A stretch of 64,000 nt of DNA. Origin: Planctomycetaceae bacterium. Lineage in GTDB: Bacteria > Planctomycetota > Planctomycetia > Planctomycetales > Planctomycetaceae. Shown in pieces: positions 46,575 to 56,616 of the stretch (position 1 is its first letter; each line of letters starts with the position of its first letter). A program made the translations under genes and the position numbers. The stretch covers positions 1 to 64,000 of the forward strand of contig JAWKUA010000007.1 of assembly GCA_041398785.1 (NCBI GenBank), given 5' to 3'. Below the pieces are notes generated by a model that searched no databases, was not told the origin of the DNA, and saw nothing but the letters and a program-made list of their open reading frames with translations.

Positions 46575-47963
46575 ATGATCGCTTCAGCTCGCAAAACAAA
46601 GACTCGCAGGCGGATCAGCAGGATGGGCGATACCAACGGTAGAACTCGCGCGCCCAGGCAGCGGCCGCGAATTGTGTTGTACTCTCACGATACGATGGGA
46701 ATCGGCCACATGCGCCGAAACCTGCTGGTGGCTCAGACGCTGACTCAGGCACCCGTCGACGGTCATGTGCTGATGCTTGCCGGAGCCAGCGAAGCCGGAG
46801 TCTTCGCGTCTCACGCAGGAATCGACTGCGTCACTCTGCCGGCTCTGCACAAGAATCCGGCCGGCAGCTATTCCGCGCGAAACCTGTGCTTTTCTCTGGC
46901 GGAAATCATCCGGCTTCGGCGTCAGACGATTCGTGCCGCCGTGAGCGCGTTCCAGCCGGACATCCTGATCGTCGACAAGGTGCCGCGCGGTGTGTTGAAC
47001 GAACTGGATGACACACTCACCGATCTGAACCGAACCGGCCGCACGCGCTGCGTTCTGGGACTGCGGGACATCCTGGATACGCCATCGATCGTGCATCAGG
47101 AATTCGAATCCGGCGGCTATCGTCGGGCGATCACCAAACACTACGACCACGTCTGGATCTACGGTGACCGAAACGTGTTTGATCCGATTCGCGAATATGA
47201 CCTGCACGACATCTCCGATCGCATCCGCTTCACGGGGTACCTGGACCAGAAGGCTCGATTGCTGGAATGGAAGCAATCCGGCACGAATGAAGAATCAGCG
47301 CTGCATGGTCCGGCATCGAATCGCAGTCACGGAACTTCCGGAACTCATTTGTTCGACGAATCGCAGCAGATGCCGGGTCATCCCGAAGTCGACTCGCCGA
47401 ATGTTCGCGACACGCGGGACGAACTTGTGGCGTGCTTTGTCGGCGGGGGTCAGGACGGTTTTTCCGTGGCGGCCGCGTTTTGCCAGTCGCATTTTCCGGA
47501 AGGCGTTTCGGGCGTCATTCTGGCCGGGCCATGTATGCCGGACGCTGACCGCCGGACTCTTCGCCAACTGGCGGAATCCCGTCCGCGGCTGCAGTTCATT
47601 GATTCCATGATCGAAGCCGATCTGCTGATGAACCGCGCGGATCGCGTCGTCGCGATGGGTGGCTACAACACGGTCAGTTCCATTCTGTCGTTCAACAAAC
47701 CCGCGCTGATTGTTCCTCGCGTCACGCCGCGGGAAGAGCAACTGATGCGAGCCGAGCGGCTGCGCGATCTGGGGCTGGTCCAGGTGCTGCATCCGTCGAA
47801 CTTAAGTCCCGCCGCGATTTCCGACTGGCTGCGCAACCCGCCCGTCGACCGGCTTTCTTCGCGGTCCGTGCTGGATCTGGACGGCCTGCACCGGATCACC
47901 GATCTGGTCAATGAACTTGTGCATCCCGTGACGTCGCCGCGAGCGATGAGCGCCACGGAATGA
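46575..47963 (+). CDS. Glycosyltransferase, MurG/MGT-like
   Basis: A 462-aa GT-B fold protein. The N-terminus has the nucleotide-sugar-transferase start IVLYSHDTMGIGHMRRNLLV, and the C-terminal half has FVGGGQDGFSVAAAF and MGGYNTVSSILSFNKPALIV, with the usual acceptor and donor layout. It is the first gene of a five-gene run in the same direction, with 49 bases to the next. Start could also be Met at 46623; both lack a strong ribosome site. Donor and acceptor sugars are unknown. Confidence 0.88.
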   Translation: MIASARKTKTRRRISRMGDTNGRTRAPRQRPRIVLYSHDTMGIGHMRRNLLVAQTLTQAPVDGHVLMLAGASEAGVFASHAGIDCVTLPALHKNPAGSYSARNLCFSLAEIIRLRRQTIRAAVSAFQPDILIVDKVPRGVLNELDDTLTDLNRTGRTRCVLGLRDILDTPSIVHQEFESGGYRRAITKHYDHVWIYGDRNVFDPIREYDLHDISDRIRFTGYLDQKARLLEWKQSGTNEESALHGPASNRSHGTSGTHLFDESQQMPGHPEVDSPNVRDTRDELVACFVGGGQDGFSVAAAFCQSHFPEGVSGVILAGPCMPDADRRTLRQLAESRPRLQFIDSMIEADLLMNRADRVVAMGGYNTVSSILSFNKPALIVPRVTPREEQLMRAERLRDLGLVQVLHPSNLSPAAISDWLRNPPVDRLSSRSVLDLDGLHRITDLVNELVHPVTSPRAMSATE

Positions 47964-48012
47964 ACTTCCCGTTTCACGTTTCGCAGTTCTTGAGAAAGAG
48001 GATTCACCAGCC

Positions 48013-49317
48013 ATGCCCGATCGTAATCTGCTGCAACCGGCGGGGCCAAAAATCGGCTATGTCGTGAAGCGCTATCCGCGGTTCTCCGAGACATTCATTG
48101 TCAACGAAATCCTCGCTCACGAAGCCGACGGACTCGACATCGAAATCTTTTCTCTGCGAGCACCCGTTGATACGCACTTTCAGGACCGGATCGCCCGCGT
48201 GAAAGCTCCCGTCACGTACCTGGACCGCGTGTCGCCGGATTCGTCGCCGGCGCTGGGAAATCTGAAAGCTCAGTTGTTGTGGCAGTCGCTGCAGAAAGCG
48301 GGCAGACAGCTTCCGAATTTCTGGACGAACCTTGCTGAAGCGCGGCAGGAATCGGCGGGAGACACCTGGCAGGCCGTTCGACTGGCGCTTCTGGTTCGCG
48401 AGCGAAACATCGATCACCTGCACGCTCACTTTGCGACGGCGGCCGCGACAGTGGCCCGGCTGGCTGCGAAGTTCGCCGGCATCACATTTTCATTCACCGC
48501 GCATGCCAAGGACATTTTTCACGAAGACGTCGGTGCCGATGACCTGTGCCGCAAGTTGAGCGACGCCAGTTCGGTCATCACCGTCAGCGATTTCAACGAA
48601 GCCTATCTGCGCGACCGGTTTCCCGACGAATCGCAGGCCGTGTGCCGGATCTACAACGGCCTGGATTTGCGAGACTTCGAATACGACGCTCCCGAAACGC
48701 GTTCGCCGCTGATCCTGGCGGTCGGGCGTCTGGTGGAAAAGAAGGGGTTTTGTGACCTGGTCTCGGCATGCGAAATCCTGACGCAGCGACGCGTGCCGTT
48801 TCACTGCCGCATCATCGGCGACGGCGACCTGCACGACGAACTGCAGTCGCAGATCCGGGCACTCGGTCTATTCGCCAGCGTGGAACTCGCCGGTCCGCGG
48901 CCGCAGCAGGACGTCATTCGGGCTCTGCGCGAATCGGCTGTGTTCGCCGCGCCGTGCATCATCGGCCAGGACGGAAACCGGGACGGTCTGCCAACCGTTC
49001 TGCTGGAAGCGATGGCGCTCGGAACACCCTGCGTTTCGACCGATGTCACCGGCATACCGGAAGTGATTCAACACGGTGAAACGGGGCTGATGGTTCCTCA
49101 GCACGATCCGACATCGCTCGCGGACGCGCTGCAGAAACTGATCGAATCGGCCGATCTTCGCGTGCGTCTGGCAAGGAATGCCCGCCAGCAGATCGAAGAC
49201 AACTTCGACGTCCACCGCAACTCGGCGGCGATTCGCGAACTGTTTTGTTCGGCCGTCGCCAGCGACCGGCTCGCTGAGAAAACAGCCAACGCCGGCGTTT
49301 TGCAGGAGGCCCTCTGA
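48013..49317 (+). CDS. Glycosyltransferase family 4
   Basis: A 434-aa GT-B enzyme. Family 4 features are IGYVVKRYPRFSETFIVNEI, HLHAHFATAA, the acceptor part FSFTAHAKDIFHEDV and, in the C-terminal half, LILAVGRLVEKKGFCDLV and the EX7E motif region LPTVLLEAMALGTPCVSTDV. It probably adds a sugar to a growing glycan on the cytosolic face. Its stop codon overlaps the ATG of the next gene by one base (TGATG), which indicates translational coupling. Confidence 0.93.
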   Translation: MPDRNLLQPAGPKIGYVVKRYPRFSETFIVNEILAHEADGLDIEIFSLRAPVDTHFQDRIARVKAPVTYLDRVSPDSSPALGNLKAQLLWQSLQKAGRQLPNFWTNLAEARQESAGDTWQAVRLALLVRERNIDHLHAHFATAAATVARLAAKFAGITFSFTAHAKDIFHEDVGADDLCRKLSDASSVITVSDFNEAYLRDRFPDESQAVCRIYNGLDLRDFEYDAPETRSPLILAVGRLVEKKGFCDLVSACEILTQRRVPFHCRIIGDGDLHDELQSQIRALGLFASVELAGPRPQQDVIRALRESAVFAAPCIIGQDGNRDGLPTVLLEAMALGTPCVSTDVTGIPEVIQHGETGLMVPQHDPTSLADALQKLIESADLRVRLARNARQQIEDNFDVHRNSAAIRELFCSAVASDRLAEKTANAGVLQEAL

Positions 49318-50543
49318 TGCGGATCGCTTACGTCTGTGCCGATCGCGGTGTGCCCGTGTTCGGAAAAAAAGGCTGTTCCATCCACGTGCAGGAGGTCCTG
49401 CGAGCCATGCTGAAACGCGGCTGGACCGTGGATCTGTACGCGTCACGTCCGGGAGGCGAACCGGCTGATGATCTGCGCGATGCCAGCGTTCACCGGCTTC
49501 CTCAGTTCGTGCCCGGCGAATCGCAGGGCGATGCGGCCAGAGATCTGGTGTTCGACGCGAATCGCTGCCTGCATGCGACGCTGCAGGAAAACGGTCCGTA
49601 CGATCTGATTTACGAACGTTATTCGCTGTGGAGCTTCGCCGCACAGGAATACGCGGCCGACAACGAAATCCCGTCCGTTTTGGAAGTCAACGCACCTCTG
49701 ATCGAAGAACAGTCTCGCTATCGAACGCTGACGGAACCGCAGTTGGCGGAAGAACTCACGACGCGCGCGTTCGCGTCGTCGCGTTCGCTGGTGGCGGTGT
49801 CGGAGGAAGTTGCCGACTACCTGCGAAAACGCCCGGAGACGTCACGCCGCGTGCATGTGGTTTCCAACGGCGTCAGCGCGGAACGCTTCTGCAGAACCGA
49901 AGACCGCGTGACGCGCCGTTCCGACTTCGGGTCGACGTGTCATTTCCGCGCCGACCATCCGTTCACGATCGCATTCGTCGGTTCGCTGAAGCCGTGGCAT
50001 GGTGTGGAGACTCTGATCGATGCGTTCGCCCGGGTCAGCCGGACGTATCCCGACGTTCGCCTGCGAATCGTGGGTGACGGACCGGAACGGCAGTCTCTGC
50101 AAAACCGTGTTCACCGAACAATGCCGTCCCGCGTGGATATGGTCGAATTCTGCGGAGCCGTTGATCACGATCGCGTGCCTGGAATTCTTGCTCACGTGGA
50201 TGTTGCCGTCGCACCGTATCCGGACCTGGACGGCTTCTATTTTTCGCCACTGAAAATCTACGAATACATGGCCGCCGGATGCGCGGTGGTCGCCAGCCGA
50301 GTCGGTGCTCCCGCGCGGATCATCACCAGCGGAAAGAACGGTCTGCTGTGCGTTCCGGAAGACTGTGCCGACCTGGCCGACAAGCTGCGGACGCTGTACA
50401 GCAATCCGGATTTGTGTCGCGAACTGGGTGACGCTGCCCGGTCCATGATTCTTCGTCAGCACACGTGGGATCATGTGTTGCAGGCAATTCTGGCGACCGT
50501 CGATGCGGCAGGCGAACCGATGCTCGCGGAGGTCCTGCGATGA
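49317..50543 (+). CDS. Glycosyltransferase family 4 (second)
   Basis: A 408-aa GT4 enzyme with IAYVCADRGVPVFGKKGCSI at the start, HVVSNGVSAERF in the middle and a sugar-nucleotide region IAFVGSLKPWHGVETLI. The EX7E motif is in FYFSPLKIYEYMAAGCAVVA. It is coupled to the upstream GT4 and overlaps the ABC gene by four bases (ATGA). The two GT4 genes differ in their N-terminal halves, so they likely use different acceptors. Confidence 0.93.
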   Translation: MRIAYVCADRGVPVFGKKGCSIHVQEVLRAMLKRGWTVDLYASRPGGEPADDLRDASVHRLPQFVPGESQGDAARDLVFDANRCLHATLQENGPYDLIYERYSLWSFAAQEYAADNEIPSVLEVNAPLIEEQSRYRTLTEPQLAEELTTRAFASSRSLVAVSEEVADYLRKRPETSRRVHVVSNGVSAERFCRTEDRVTRRSDFGSTCHFRADHPFTIAFVGSLKPWHGVETLIDAFARVSRTYPDVRLRIVGDGPERQSLQNRVHRTMPSRVDMVEFCGAVDHDRVPGILAHVDVAVAPYPDLDGFYFSPLKIYEYMAAGCAVVASRVGAPARIITSGKNGLLCVPEDCADLADKLRTLYSNPDLCRELGDAARSMILRQHTWDHVLQAILATVDAAGEPMLAEVLR

Positions 50544-52363
50544 GCCGGCCGAAATCTGTTTTCGACAGTCTGCCGCGTTCCTGGCGGATTTTCCGTTACC
50601 TCGCTCCGCGAATGCGCGGCGAATGGAAGGCGATCGCGGCGGGCCTGGCGGCACTGTTTACCGGCGTCGCGTTTCGTATCTTCGAACCCTGGCCGCTGAA
50701 GTATGTGCTGGACCGCATCGTCGCTCAGCAGCTTCCGGGACAGCTCGCGCCGGAATCCGGCGACACGCTGACACTGCTGACGATTGCCGCGTTCGCGATC
50801 GTCCTGATCACCGCCGCTCGCGCCTTTTTCGAATATCGCCAGACCATTGGATTCGCGCTGGTCGGCAACCGAATCATCACTCAGCTTCGGTCCGACCTGT
50901 TCGGACACATGCAGAATCTGTCGCTCGATTTTCACAATTCGTCTCGCAAGGGAGACCTGACGATTCGCGTGATCAGCGACGTCAACATGCTGAAGGAAGT
51001 TGTGATTTCGGCACTGTTGCCGCTGGCTTCCAGCCTGCTGATTCTGCTGGGCATGGCGTCTGTGATGTTGTGGATGCACTGGAAGCTGGCCCTGATCGCC
51101 ATCGGCACGTTTCCGGTGTTCTGGCTGTTTGCGGCCAGGTCGGGACGAAAAATCCACGACGCCTCACGCCGCCAGCGCCGGCGAGAAGGCGCGCTGGCGG
51201 CGACGGCGTCGGAATCCATGTCCGCTCAGCAGGCCGTGCAGTCGCTGTCGCTGCAGAACGTCTTTCACACGGCCTTCGCCAGTCAGAATAACAAGAGCCA
51301 GAAGGAAGGTGTCCGCACCAGCCGACTGACCGCCGGACTGGAACGAACGGTGGACGTCATGATCGCCACCGCATCCGCCGCCGTACTTTGGCAGGGCGGC
51401 CGCTACGCTCTTTCCGGCGAACTGAGCCCCGGAGAACTGGTCGTGTTTCTGACGTACCTGAAACGCGGATTCAAACCGCTGCAGGACTTTGCGAAATACA
51501 CCGGACGCTTGTCAAAAGCCACCGCCGCCGGCGAACGCGTGATCGAACTGCTGGATACGGAACCGAGCGTCTGTGACTATCCGGACGCCGTTCAGGCTCC
51601 CGCCGTTCAGGGGCACGTGCAACTTGAAAACGTCAGCTTCGGCTACGACACGGAATCCGTTGTGCTGCGTCGTTTGAATCTGGATATCCCGCCCGGACAT
51701 CACGTGGCTCTGGTCGGGCCATCGGGGATCGGCAAGTCCACCGTGCTGAGTCTGCTGATGCGGCTGTACGATCCGAAGGCCGGGCGAGTCCTGATCGACG
51801 GGGCGGACATTCGGTCATGGACACTGCAGTCGCTGCGGTCGCAAATCAGTATCGTGCTGCAGGACAACATGCTGTTCGCCGCCTCGATTCGCGACAACAT
51901 CCGCTACGCCAATCCCGCCGCTACCGACGATGATGTCGAAGCCGCCGCCCGCATCGCGTCAGCTCACGACTTTATTCAGCAGCTTCCTGACGGCTACGAC
52001 ACTCAACTGGGTGAACGCGGCGTCAACCTGTCGCACGGCCAGCGTCAGAGAATCGCCATCGCCCGCGCGGCCATTCGTCGGTCGCCGATTCTGCTGCTGG
52101 ACGAACCCACGACCGGACTGGACGAACACAACGAACAGGCCGTCATCGAATCGCTGCTGCGAGTCCGCGCCGGGCGCACCACGTTCACGGTGACTCACAA
52201 CCTGCGATTCGCGTCAAAGGCGGATCTGGTCGTGTTTCTGTCCGACGGACAAATCTCCGAATGCGGCACACACGCGGAACTGCTGCACAGCAACGGTCAA
52301 TACGCTCGCATGTTCCGACGACAGGTGGCCGTCCATTCGTCAGATCCCGTCGTCGCGACGTAG
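50540..52363 (+). CDS. ABC exporter, fused membrane and ATPase domains
   Basis: A 607-aa MsbA/lipid-flippase type half-transporter. Membrane segments are in the first 300 residues; the ATPase has Walker A GPSGIGKST, signature NLSHGQRQR and Walker B ILLLDEPTTGLD, with the last histidine switch near VTHNLRF. The signature reads LSHGQ instead of LSGGQ. In operons with glycosyltransferases such exporters flip lipid-linked glycans or glycolipids across the inner membrane; that role is inferred. The start at 50540 is set by the ATGA overlap with the GT4 gene. Confidence 0.93.
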   Translation: MSRPKSVFDSLPRSWRIFRYLAPRMRGEWKAIAAGLAALFTGVAFRIFEPWPLKYVLDRIVAQQLPGQLAPESGDTLTLLTIAAFAIVLITAARAFFEYRQTIGFALVGNRIITQLRSDLFGHMQNLSLDFHNSSRKGDLTIRVISDVNMLKEVVISALLPLASSLLILLGMASVMLWMHWKLALIAIGTFPVFWLFAARSGRKIHDASRRQRRREGALAATASESMSAQQAVQSLSLQNVFHTAFASQNNKSQKEGVRTSRLTAGLERTVDVMIATASAAVLWQGGRYALSGELSPGELVVFLTYLKRGFKPLQDFAKYTGRLSKATAAGERVIELLDTEPSVCDYPDAVQAPAVQGHVQLENVSFGYDTESVVLRRLNLDIPPGHHVALVGPSGIGKSTVLSLLMRLYDPKAGRVLIDGADIRSWTLQSLRSQISIVLQDNMLFAASIRDNIRYANPAATDDDVEAAARIASAHDFIQQLPDGYDTQLGERGVNLSHGQRQRIAIARAAIRRSPILLLDEPTTGLDEHNEQAVIESLLRVRAGRTTFTVTHNLRFASKADLVVFLSDGQISECGTHAELLHSNGQYARMFRRQVAVHSSDPVVAT

Positions 52364-52413
52364 ACCGCCTGCCGTCGAGACTTTTGCAGACACACTTCTG
52401 CGGACACACTTCC

Positions 52414-54711
52414 ATGCTCTCAGCGGATGAAATCGATCTGGTCCGTCGCGACCCCCGTCTTCCCGGACTGGCCACCGTTCTGGACGAAGCTGCGTTTCGA
52501 CGGTCGCTCAGCGAAACAACCGGCCGCGGATTCGACTTCGCCCGAATTCAATACGTGCGCTACAAACCCGCACGCCGCTGCCTGGTGCAGTATGAAATCG
52601 GGACCGGCGGTGATCGGTTTGATGTCGTCGCATCGGCACTCAGTGACGACGGCTGGGCCAAACATCTGCAGACCGGCGACACGGCCGTCGGTTCACTGCC
52701 ATTGCCGACCGGCATTCCGTCGTCGCAGGTGGCGCTGTCTGCGTTTCCCGTTGACCGACGGTTGCGGTGCCTGGCATTGCTGCTGGACGCCGAGCGGCGC
52801 GGGAAGGTTTTGAAGCGACTCTTTTCCGGCCGGCCGGAATGGTGGAACGCGGAACTCGTGCCGATTGCCTGGCGGCCGTCGCGGCGGTTCGTGTTGCGAG
52901 GTGATGTTGGCGGCCGACCCGCGTTTGCTCTCAAGGGATACTGCCGCACCACGTTTGAACGAGCACTGGCGGCGACCGAAGCCACCGTCGCGCCGGATGG
53001 AGTTCGCGTGCCCGATTGTGTCGGTTGCTTTCGTCGCCACCGGCTGCTGGCGTTCGAGTGGCTGCCCGGACAACTGCTGGCCGATGCGATCGTTCACACG
53101 GAAGCACTCAGCGCGGAACTGCAAAACGTCGGAGCCGCACTGGCGCGGTTCCATGCACACGAAACCTCACAGCGGTCGATTCCGCGAACGGAAACCACGC
53201 CGCAGAACCTTCGGCAGCTTTGCGACGACATCACCCATCTTTGTCCGGCCATAGGGTCGCGAGTCACCCGGCTGACGGAATCGCTGATCGTCGGCGTTGA
53301 ATCCGAACACGGAACACCGACCACCATCCACGGTGACTTCTACGCGAAGCAGGTACTGCTGAACGACGGTGTCGCGTCGTTTATTGATTTCGATGAAACC
53401 CACCACGGTTCTCGCTGGACCGACGTCGGAAATTTCATCGCCAAGCTGGTGTGGTCCGAAATTCGTGATGAGCTGCCGCGATCTTACGTCGCAGACTGCC
53501 GGCAGAGTTTTCTGAACGGCTATGTTCGCAGGGCCGGCTGCGGCGGCGACGCGGCAGTTCGAACCTATACGGCGATCGGACTGCTGCGCTGCGTACCGCA
53601 TCCGTTCCGCCGCGGCTTTCCGAACTGGGCGCAGATGATGGAAACGCTCATCACGCGAGCCGAAGACGAACAGCGCGGCTCGCCACCCTGCGTCGCGAAT
53701 CGATCGAAAAGCTCCGCCACGCGTATCGTCGACGACCGTATGCCGATGCTGGAAGGAGCACTCGATCCGATGGCAATGACGGCGGAACTTTCGTCAACCG
53801 GCATTCTGTCCGCTGACGAAACCGTTGCCGCCGCGCGGATGATCAAACACAAACCGGGACGCCGCTGCCTGATCGCCTACGATCTGACAGCGCCGCACGG
53901 CGGACCACGACGCACAATTCTTGGCAAGATCCGGGCAAAAGGACTGGATTTTCACAGTCACGAAATTCAGCAGCGCCTGTGGCGAAGCGGTTTTTCTGAC
54001 GACTGCCAGGACCGCATCAGCGTGGCTCGTCCGATCGGCTTGATGCCGAAACTTGATATGTGGTTTCAGGAATTCGTGCCCGGCGATTCGTTCACCGAAG
54101 TGATGACGCGGCCGGACGCGCTGCCACTTGCCGAACGAATCGTCCGGGCCATTCGAAAACTTCAGAACGCCGACGTCATCACCCATCGCAGCCACACGAT
54201 GGCTGACGAACTTTCGATTCTGACGACCCGTTTGAACGACGCAGCCGAGCGGCATCCGGAATTCGCGGAACGCATCCATCTGGTGGCCGACGATTGCCGG
54301 GTTCTCGCCGAGCAGTTGCCCGATCAGCCGGCGGTGACCTGCCATCGCGACTTTTTTCCGGATCAGGTGCTTGTCGACGGAGACCGTTTGTGGCTGCTGG
54401 ATTTCGACCTCTGCTGCAGTGGTCCGCCGGCGCTCGATGCGGCCAACTTCATCGCTCACGTGTTGGAACAGTCGCTGCGACAGCCGCAGCATCGCCGGGT
54501 GCTGAGCCGATTTGCCGGTGCGATGGAGTCAGCATGGACCGCCACGGGAGGCGACCCGGGGGCTCTGAAAATCCTGACGACGATTTCTCTGGCGCGGCAC
54601 ATTCAGATCAGCACGCAATTCCCGGATCGCCGCGATTTTACGGTACAGATCCTGCGCGCCGTCGAATCCAGACGGTCCGGGCTTCGTTCACTACAGACCA
54701 GCCACCGGTAA
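52414..54711 (+). CDS. Tandem APH-like phosphotransferase (two kinase domains)
   Basis: A 765-aa protein made of two copies of an aminoglycoside-phosphotransferase-like domain. Each copy opens with a matching strand (YKPARRCLVQYE near the start and HKPGRRCLIAYD near 475) and has a catalytic loop at H306 (IHGDFYAKQVLL) and H644 (CHRDFFPDQVLV), followed by FIDFDETHHG and LLDFDLCCSG as the metal-binding DFD. In both, Gln stands where most APH enzymes have Asn, and the second loop has HRD instead of HGD. It is the last gene of the glycan operon, 50 bases after the ABC gene. It could phosphorylate a sugar, a lipid head or an exported small molecule; target not known. Confidence 0.88.
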   Translation: MLSADEIDLVRRDPRLPGLATVLDEAAFRRSLSETTGRGFDFARIQYVRYKPARRCLVQYEIGTGGDRFDVVASALSDDGWAKHLQTGDTAVGSLPLPTGIPSSQVALSAFPVDRRLRCLALLLDAERRGKVLKRLFSGRPEWWNAELVPIAWRPSRRFVLRGDVGGRPAFALKGYCRTTFERALAATEATVAPDGVRVPDCVGCFRRHRLLAFEWLPGQLLADAIVHTEALSAELQNVGAALARFHAHETSQRSIPRTETTPQNLRQLCDDITHLCPAIGSRVTRLTESLIVGVESEHGTPTTIHGDFYAKQVLLNDGVASFIDFDETHHGSRWTDVGNFIAKLVWSEIRDELPRSYVADCRQSFLNGYVRRAGCGGDAAVRTYTAIGLLRCVPHPFRRGFPNWAQMMETLITRAEDEQRGSPPCVANRSKSSATRIVDDRMPMLEGALDPMAMTAELSSTGILSADETVAAARMIKHKPGRRCLIAYDLTAPHGGPRRTILGKIRAKGLDFHSHEIQQRLWRSGFSDDCQDRISVARPIGLMPKLDMWFQEFVPGDSFTEVMTRPDALPLAERIVRAIRKLQNADVITHRSHTMADELSILTTRLNDAAERHPEFAERIHLVADDCRVLAEQLPDQPAVTCHRDFFPDQVLVDGDRLWLLDFDLCCSGPPALDAANFIAHVLEQSLRQPQHRRVLSRFAGAMESAWTATGGDPGALKILTTISLARHIQISTQFPDRRDFTVQILRAVESRRSGLRSLQTSHR

Positions 54712-54743
54712 CGCCGAGCGTGAGTTCGCCAGCGCGGCATTCG

Positions 54744-56255
54744 TCAGCCAAGCGCCGCGCGAATTCGTTCGTTCAGTCCGTTATCGTTGTCGCCGCTGCC
54801 CTTCAGCATGTATGCGCTGGACGCCAGGAATTCATTTCGAAACGCGGGCGACACTTTGTAGAAGTCCTCCAGCGCGGCCGAACTGAATTTGTAGTCGTGA
54901 GAATCGTTGCCCTTCAGATAGATCAGCCGCCGCGCCGCGTTCATCAGCGGCTGAACATCCTGGCCGCCGCTGAGATACGTCATCACGCCGCTGGCCGCCC
55001 GGAAGCGATCACTGCCGACATTGGAAAAAATCTCTTCCACAGCACCATCTGATTCAGCAGCCGAGCCGGACCGCAGAGCATCAATCGTCACGTCGCTGAC
55101 TTCACCCCGGCCGGGCAGCGCGTCTCGGAACAGCGTCAGGAACGCCGCGTTCTGCAGCAACAGCATGCGGCGAGTCTGCTCGATGCCGCTGGTGTCGAAC
55201 AGATACCGAATGGCGTTGGTCGTTGTCACCGCGTGCAGAGCCACAATTCCCGGCTGCTTCATCAGCAGTTCGCCGGCCGCAACATGCAGCGCGTCGAAAA
55301 TCGACTGCGGAGAAACTTCGGCGTTCAACAGTGCGACGACTTCCTTCGCGGCATCGGCAGACGTCGCGGACCGAAGTGTCTGCAGCAGAGATCGCGCTGC
55401 GTCGTCGTCGATGCGCCCCTTCTGCCAGCCGCCGCGAATCTGTGACGCCTGTTCCAGGTTGACTCGCCACGGCCGGTCCGCGTCCAGATCGCTGTGAGCC
55501 GGATTCGGTTCGCCGTTGTGGTTCAGCATCGCATACGCCAGCGACCGCAGCACCGGTTCCGCGTGATGCCATCCGATCGTCTGCAGCGTGCGCCAGGCAT
55601 TGGCCAGAAAGATGGCCTTGTGACCAATGCTGCGAAAATCTCGCGCGGCATATTTTGCGAACGATTCAAGAACTTCGTGAGCACCCACAAACCGGCACAG
55701 TCCCGCGGCGGCGGCATCGGCTTTGCCTTCGTCCCACGTCTGCATCGCTTCATCGAAGAAACCCAAAGCATGCTCAGGATTCGGCACGGCTGATTCGTCG
55801 ACGGCAGACATCGTCCAGTTGCCTTCCTGAACGTCGCGAGCCTGCGAGCTTTTGAATTCGTCCAGAGCCCAGAAAATCGGCAGCCAGCGGTCTTCGTCGG
55901 GCGACGACAGGCTGGCCAGGTGAGCGGAATTGACCACCAGAACCGCATGGAACTTAAAACCCACCGACGGCCGCGGTTCAACGTTGCGAACTCCCGCCAG
56001 CAGCAGCGCCGCCAGAAGTTCCGGATACCGCAGACCGCTGCCGACACGCTGACCGATTTCTTCCAGCAGCTTTTGACGCGGCGTGTCTTCAATCAGCCGG
56101 ACCAGAGGTTCAATTTCCGGGCGCAGCCGCACGACGTCCGGTTCCAGCACCGTCGCCGCTCGCCCGATCGGCGTCAGCGTCGGCAGCAGTGTGGCACCCG
56201 TGAGCAATCCGGCTGAAGTCGACAAAAACGAGCGTCGTGTTCGGAAGGATGCCAT
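54744..56255 (-). CDS. Tat-exported protein of unknown function
   Basis: A 503-aa protein that begins with a twin-arginine signal (RTRRSFLSTSAGLLTGATLL), so it is exported folded, possibly with a cofactor. The rest is helical, with KFHAVLVVNSAHLASLS, HKAIFLANAWRTLQTIGWHH and a C-terminal KFSSAALEDFYKVSPAFRNE. No catalytic motif is recognised. The start at 56255 has AGGAGAA about seven bases upstream. It is convergent with the glycan operon. Confidence 0.8.
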   Translation of the reverse strand: MASFRTRRSFLSTSAGLLTGATLLPTLTPIGRAATVLEPDVVRLRPEIEPLVRLIEDTPRQKLLEEIGQRVGSGLRYPELLAALLLAGVRNVEPRPSVGFKFHAVLVVNSAHLASLSSPDEDRWLPIFWALDEFKSSQARDVQEGNWTMSAVDESAVPNPEHALGFFDEAMQTWDEGKADAAAAGLCRFVGAHEVLESFAKYAARDFRSIGHKAIFLANAWRTLQTIGWHHAEPVLRSLAYAMLNHNGEPNPAHSDLDADRPWRVNLEQASQIRGGWQKGRIDDDAARSLLQTLRSATSADAAKEVVALLNAEVSPQSIFDALHVAAGELLMKQPGIVALHAVTTTNAIRYLFDTSGIEQTRRMLLLQNAAFLTLFRDALPGRGEVSDVTIDALRSGSAAESDGAVEEIFSNVGSDRFRAASGVMTYLSGGQDVQPLMNAARRLIYLKGNDSHDYKFSSAALEDFYKVSPAFRNEFLASSAYMLKGSGDNDNGLNERIRAALG

Positions 56256-56616
56256 GATTCGTTCTCCTGTTGCGGATACCGGAAAGGAAACCTCATTCCA
56301 TCCTACCCGCTGAAGATTCGAATTTCTTCTCACCTCGCGACAAGGCGTTGCGCCGAACGCTCGCGCGACGGAATGTTGATGCGCAGCAGAAGTTTGTTTC
56401 CGTCCGTTCCGCCACTCCGACACAAGCAGCTTAGTAGTTTCTCACGGCTCCGCCGCGCAACATCTTCGAAGATGTGGCACCTCGGTCGTTCACTTCCGTT
56501 CAAAGGTCAGGTCAACCGCTCGGAGGTCAAGGCAGGCGTCACGTCGATCATGCATTGCTGCGACATTCGCCTGCGAAGCACGCAGCAGCCCGCGACTCCG
56601 GCGTGACGTATGCTGC
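56256..56616. repeat. Intergenic region with a hairpin-repeat flank fragment
   Basis: No gene. A fragment that matches the flank of the hairpin-repeat family lies at about 56452-56482, with the 14-bp palindrome CATCTTCGAAGATG at 56461-56474. The complete hairpin is missing here. Confidence 0.6.
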
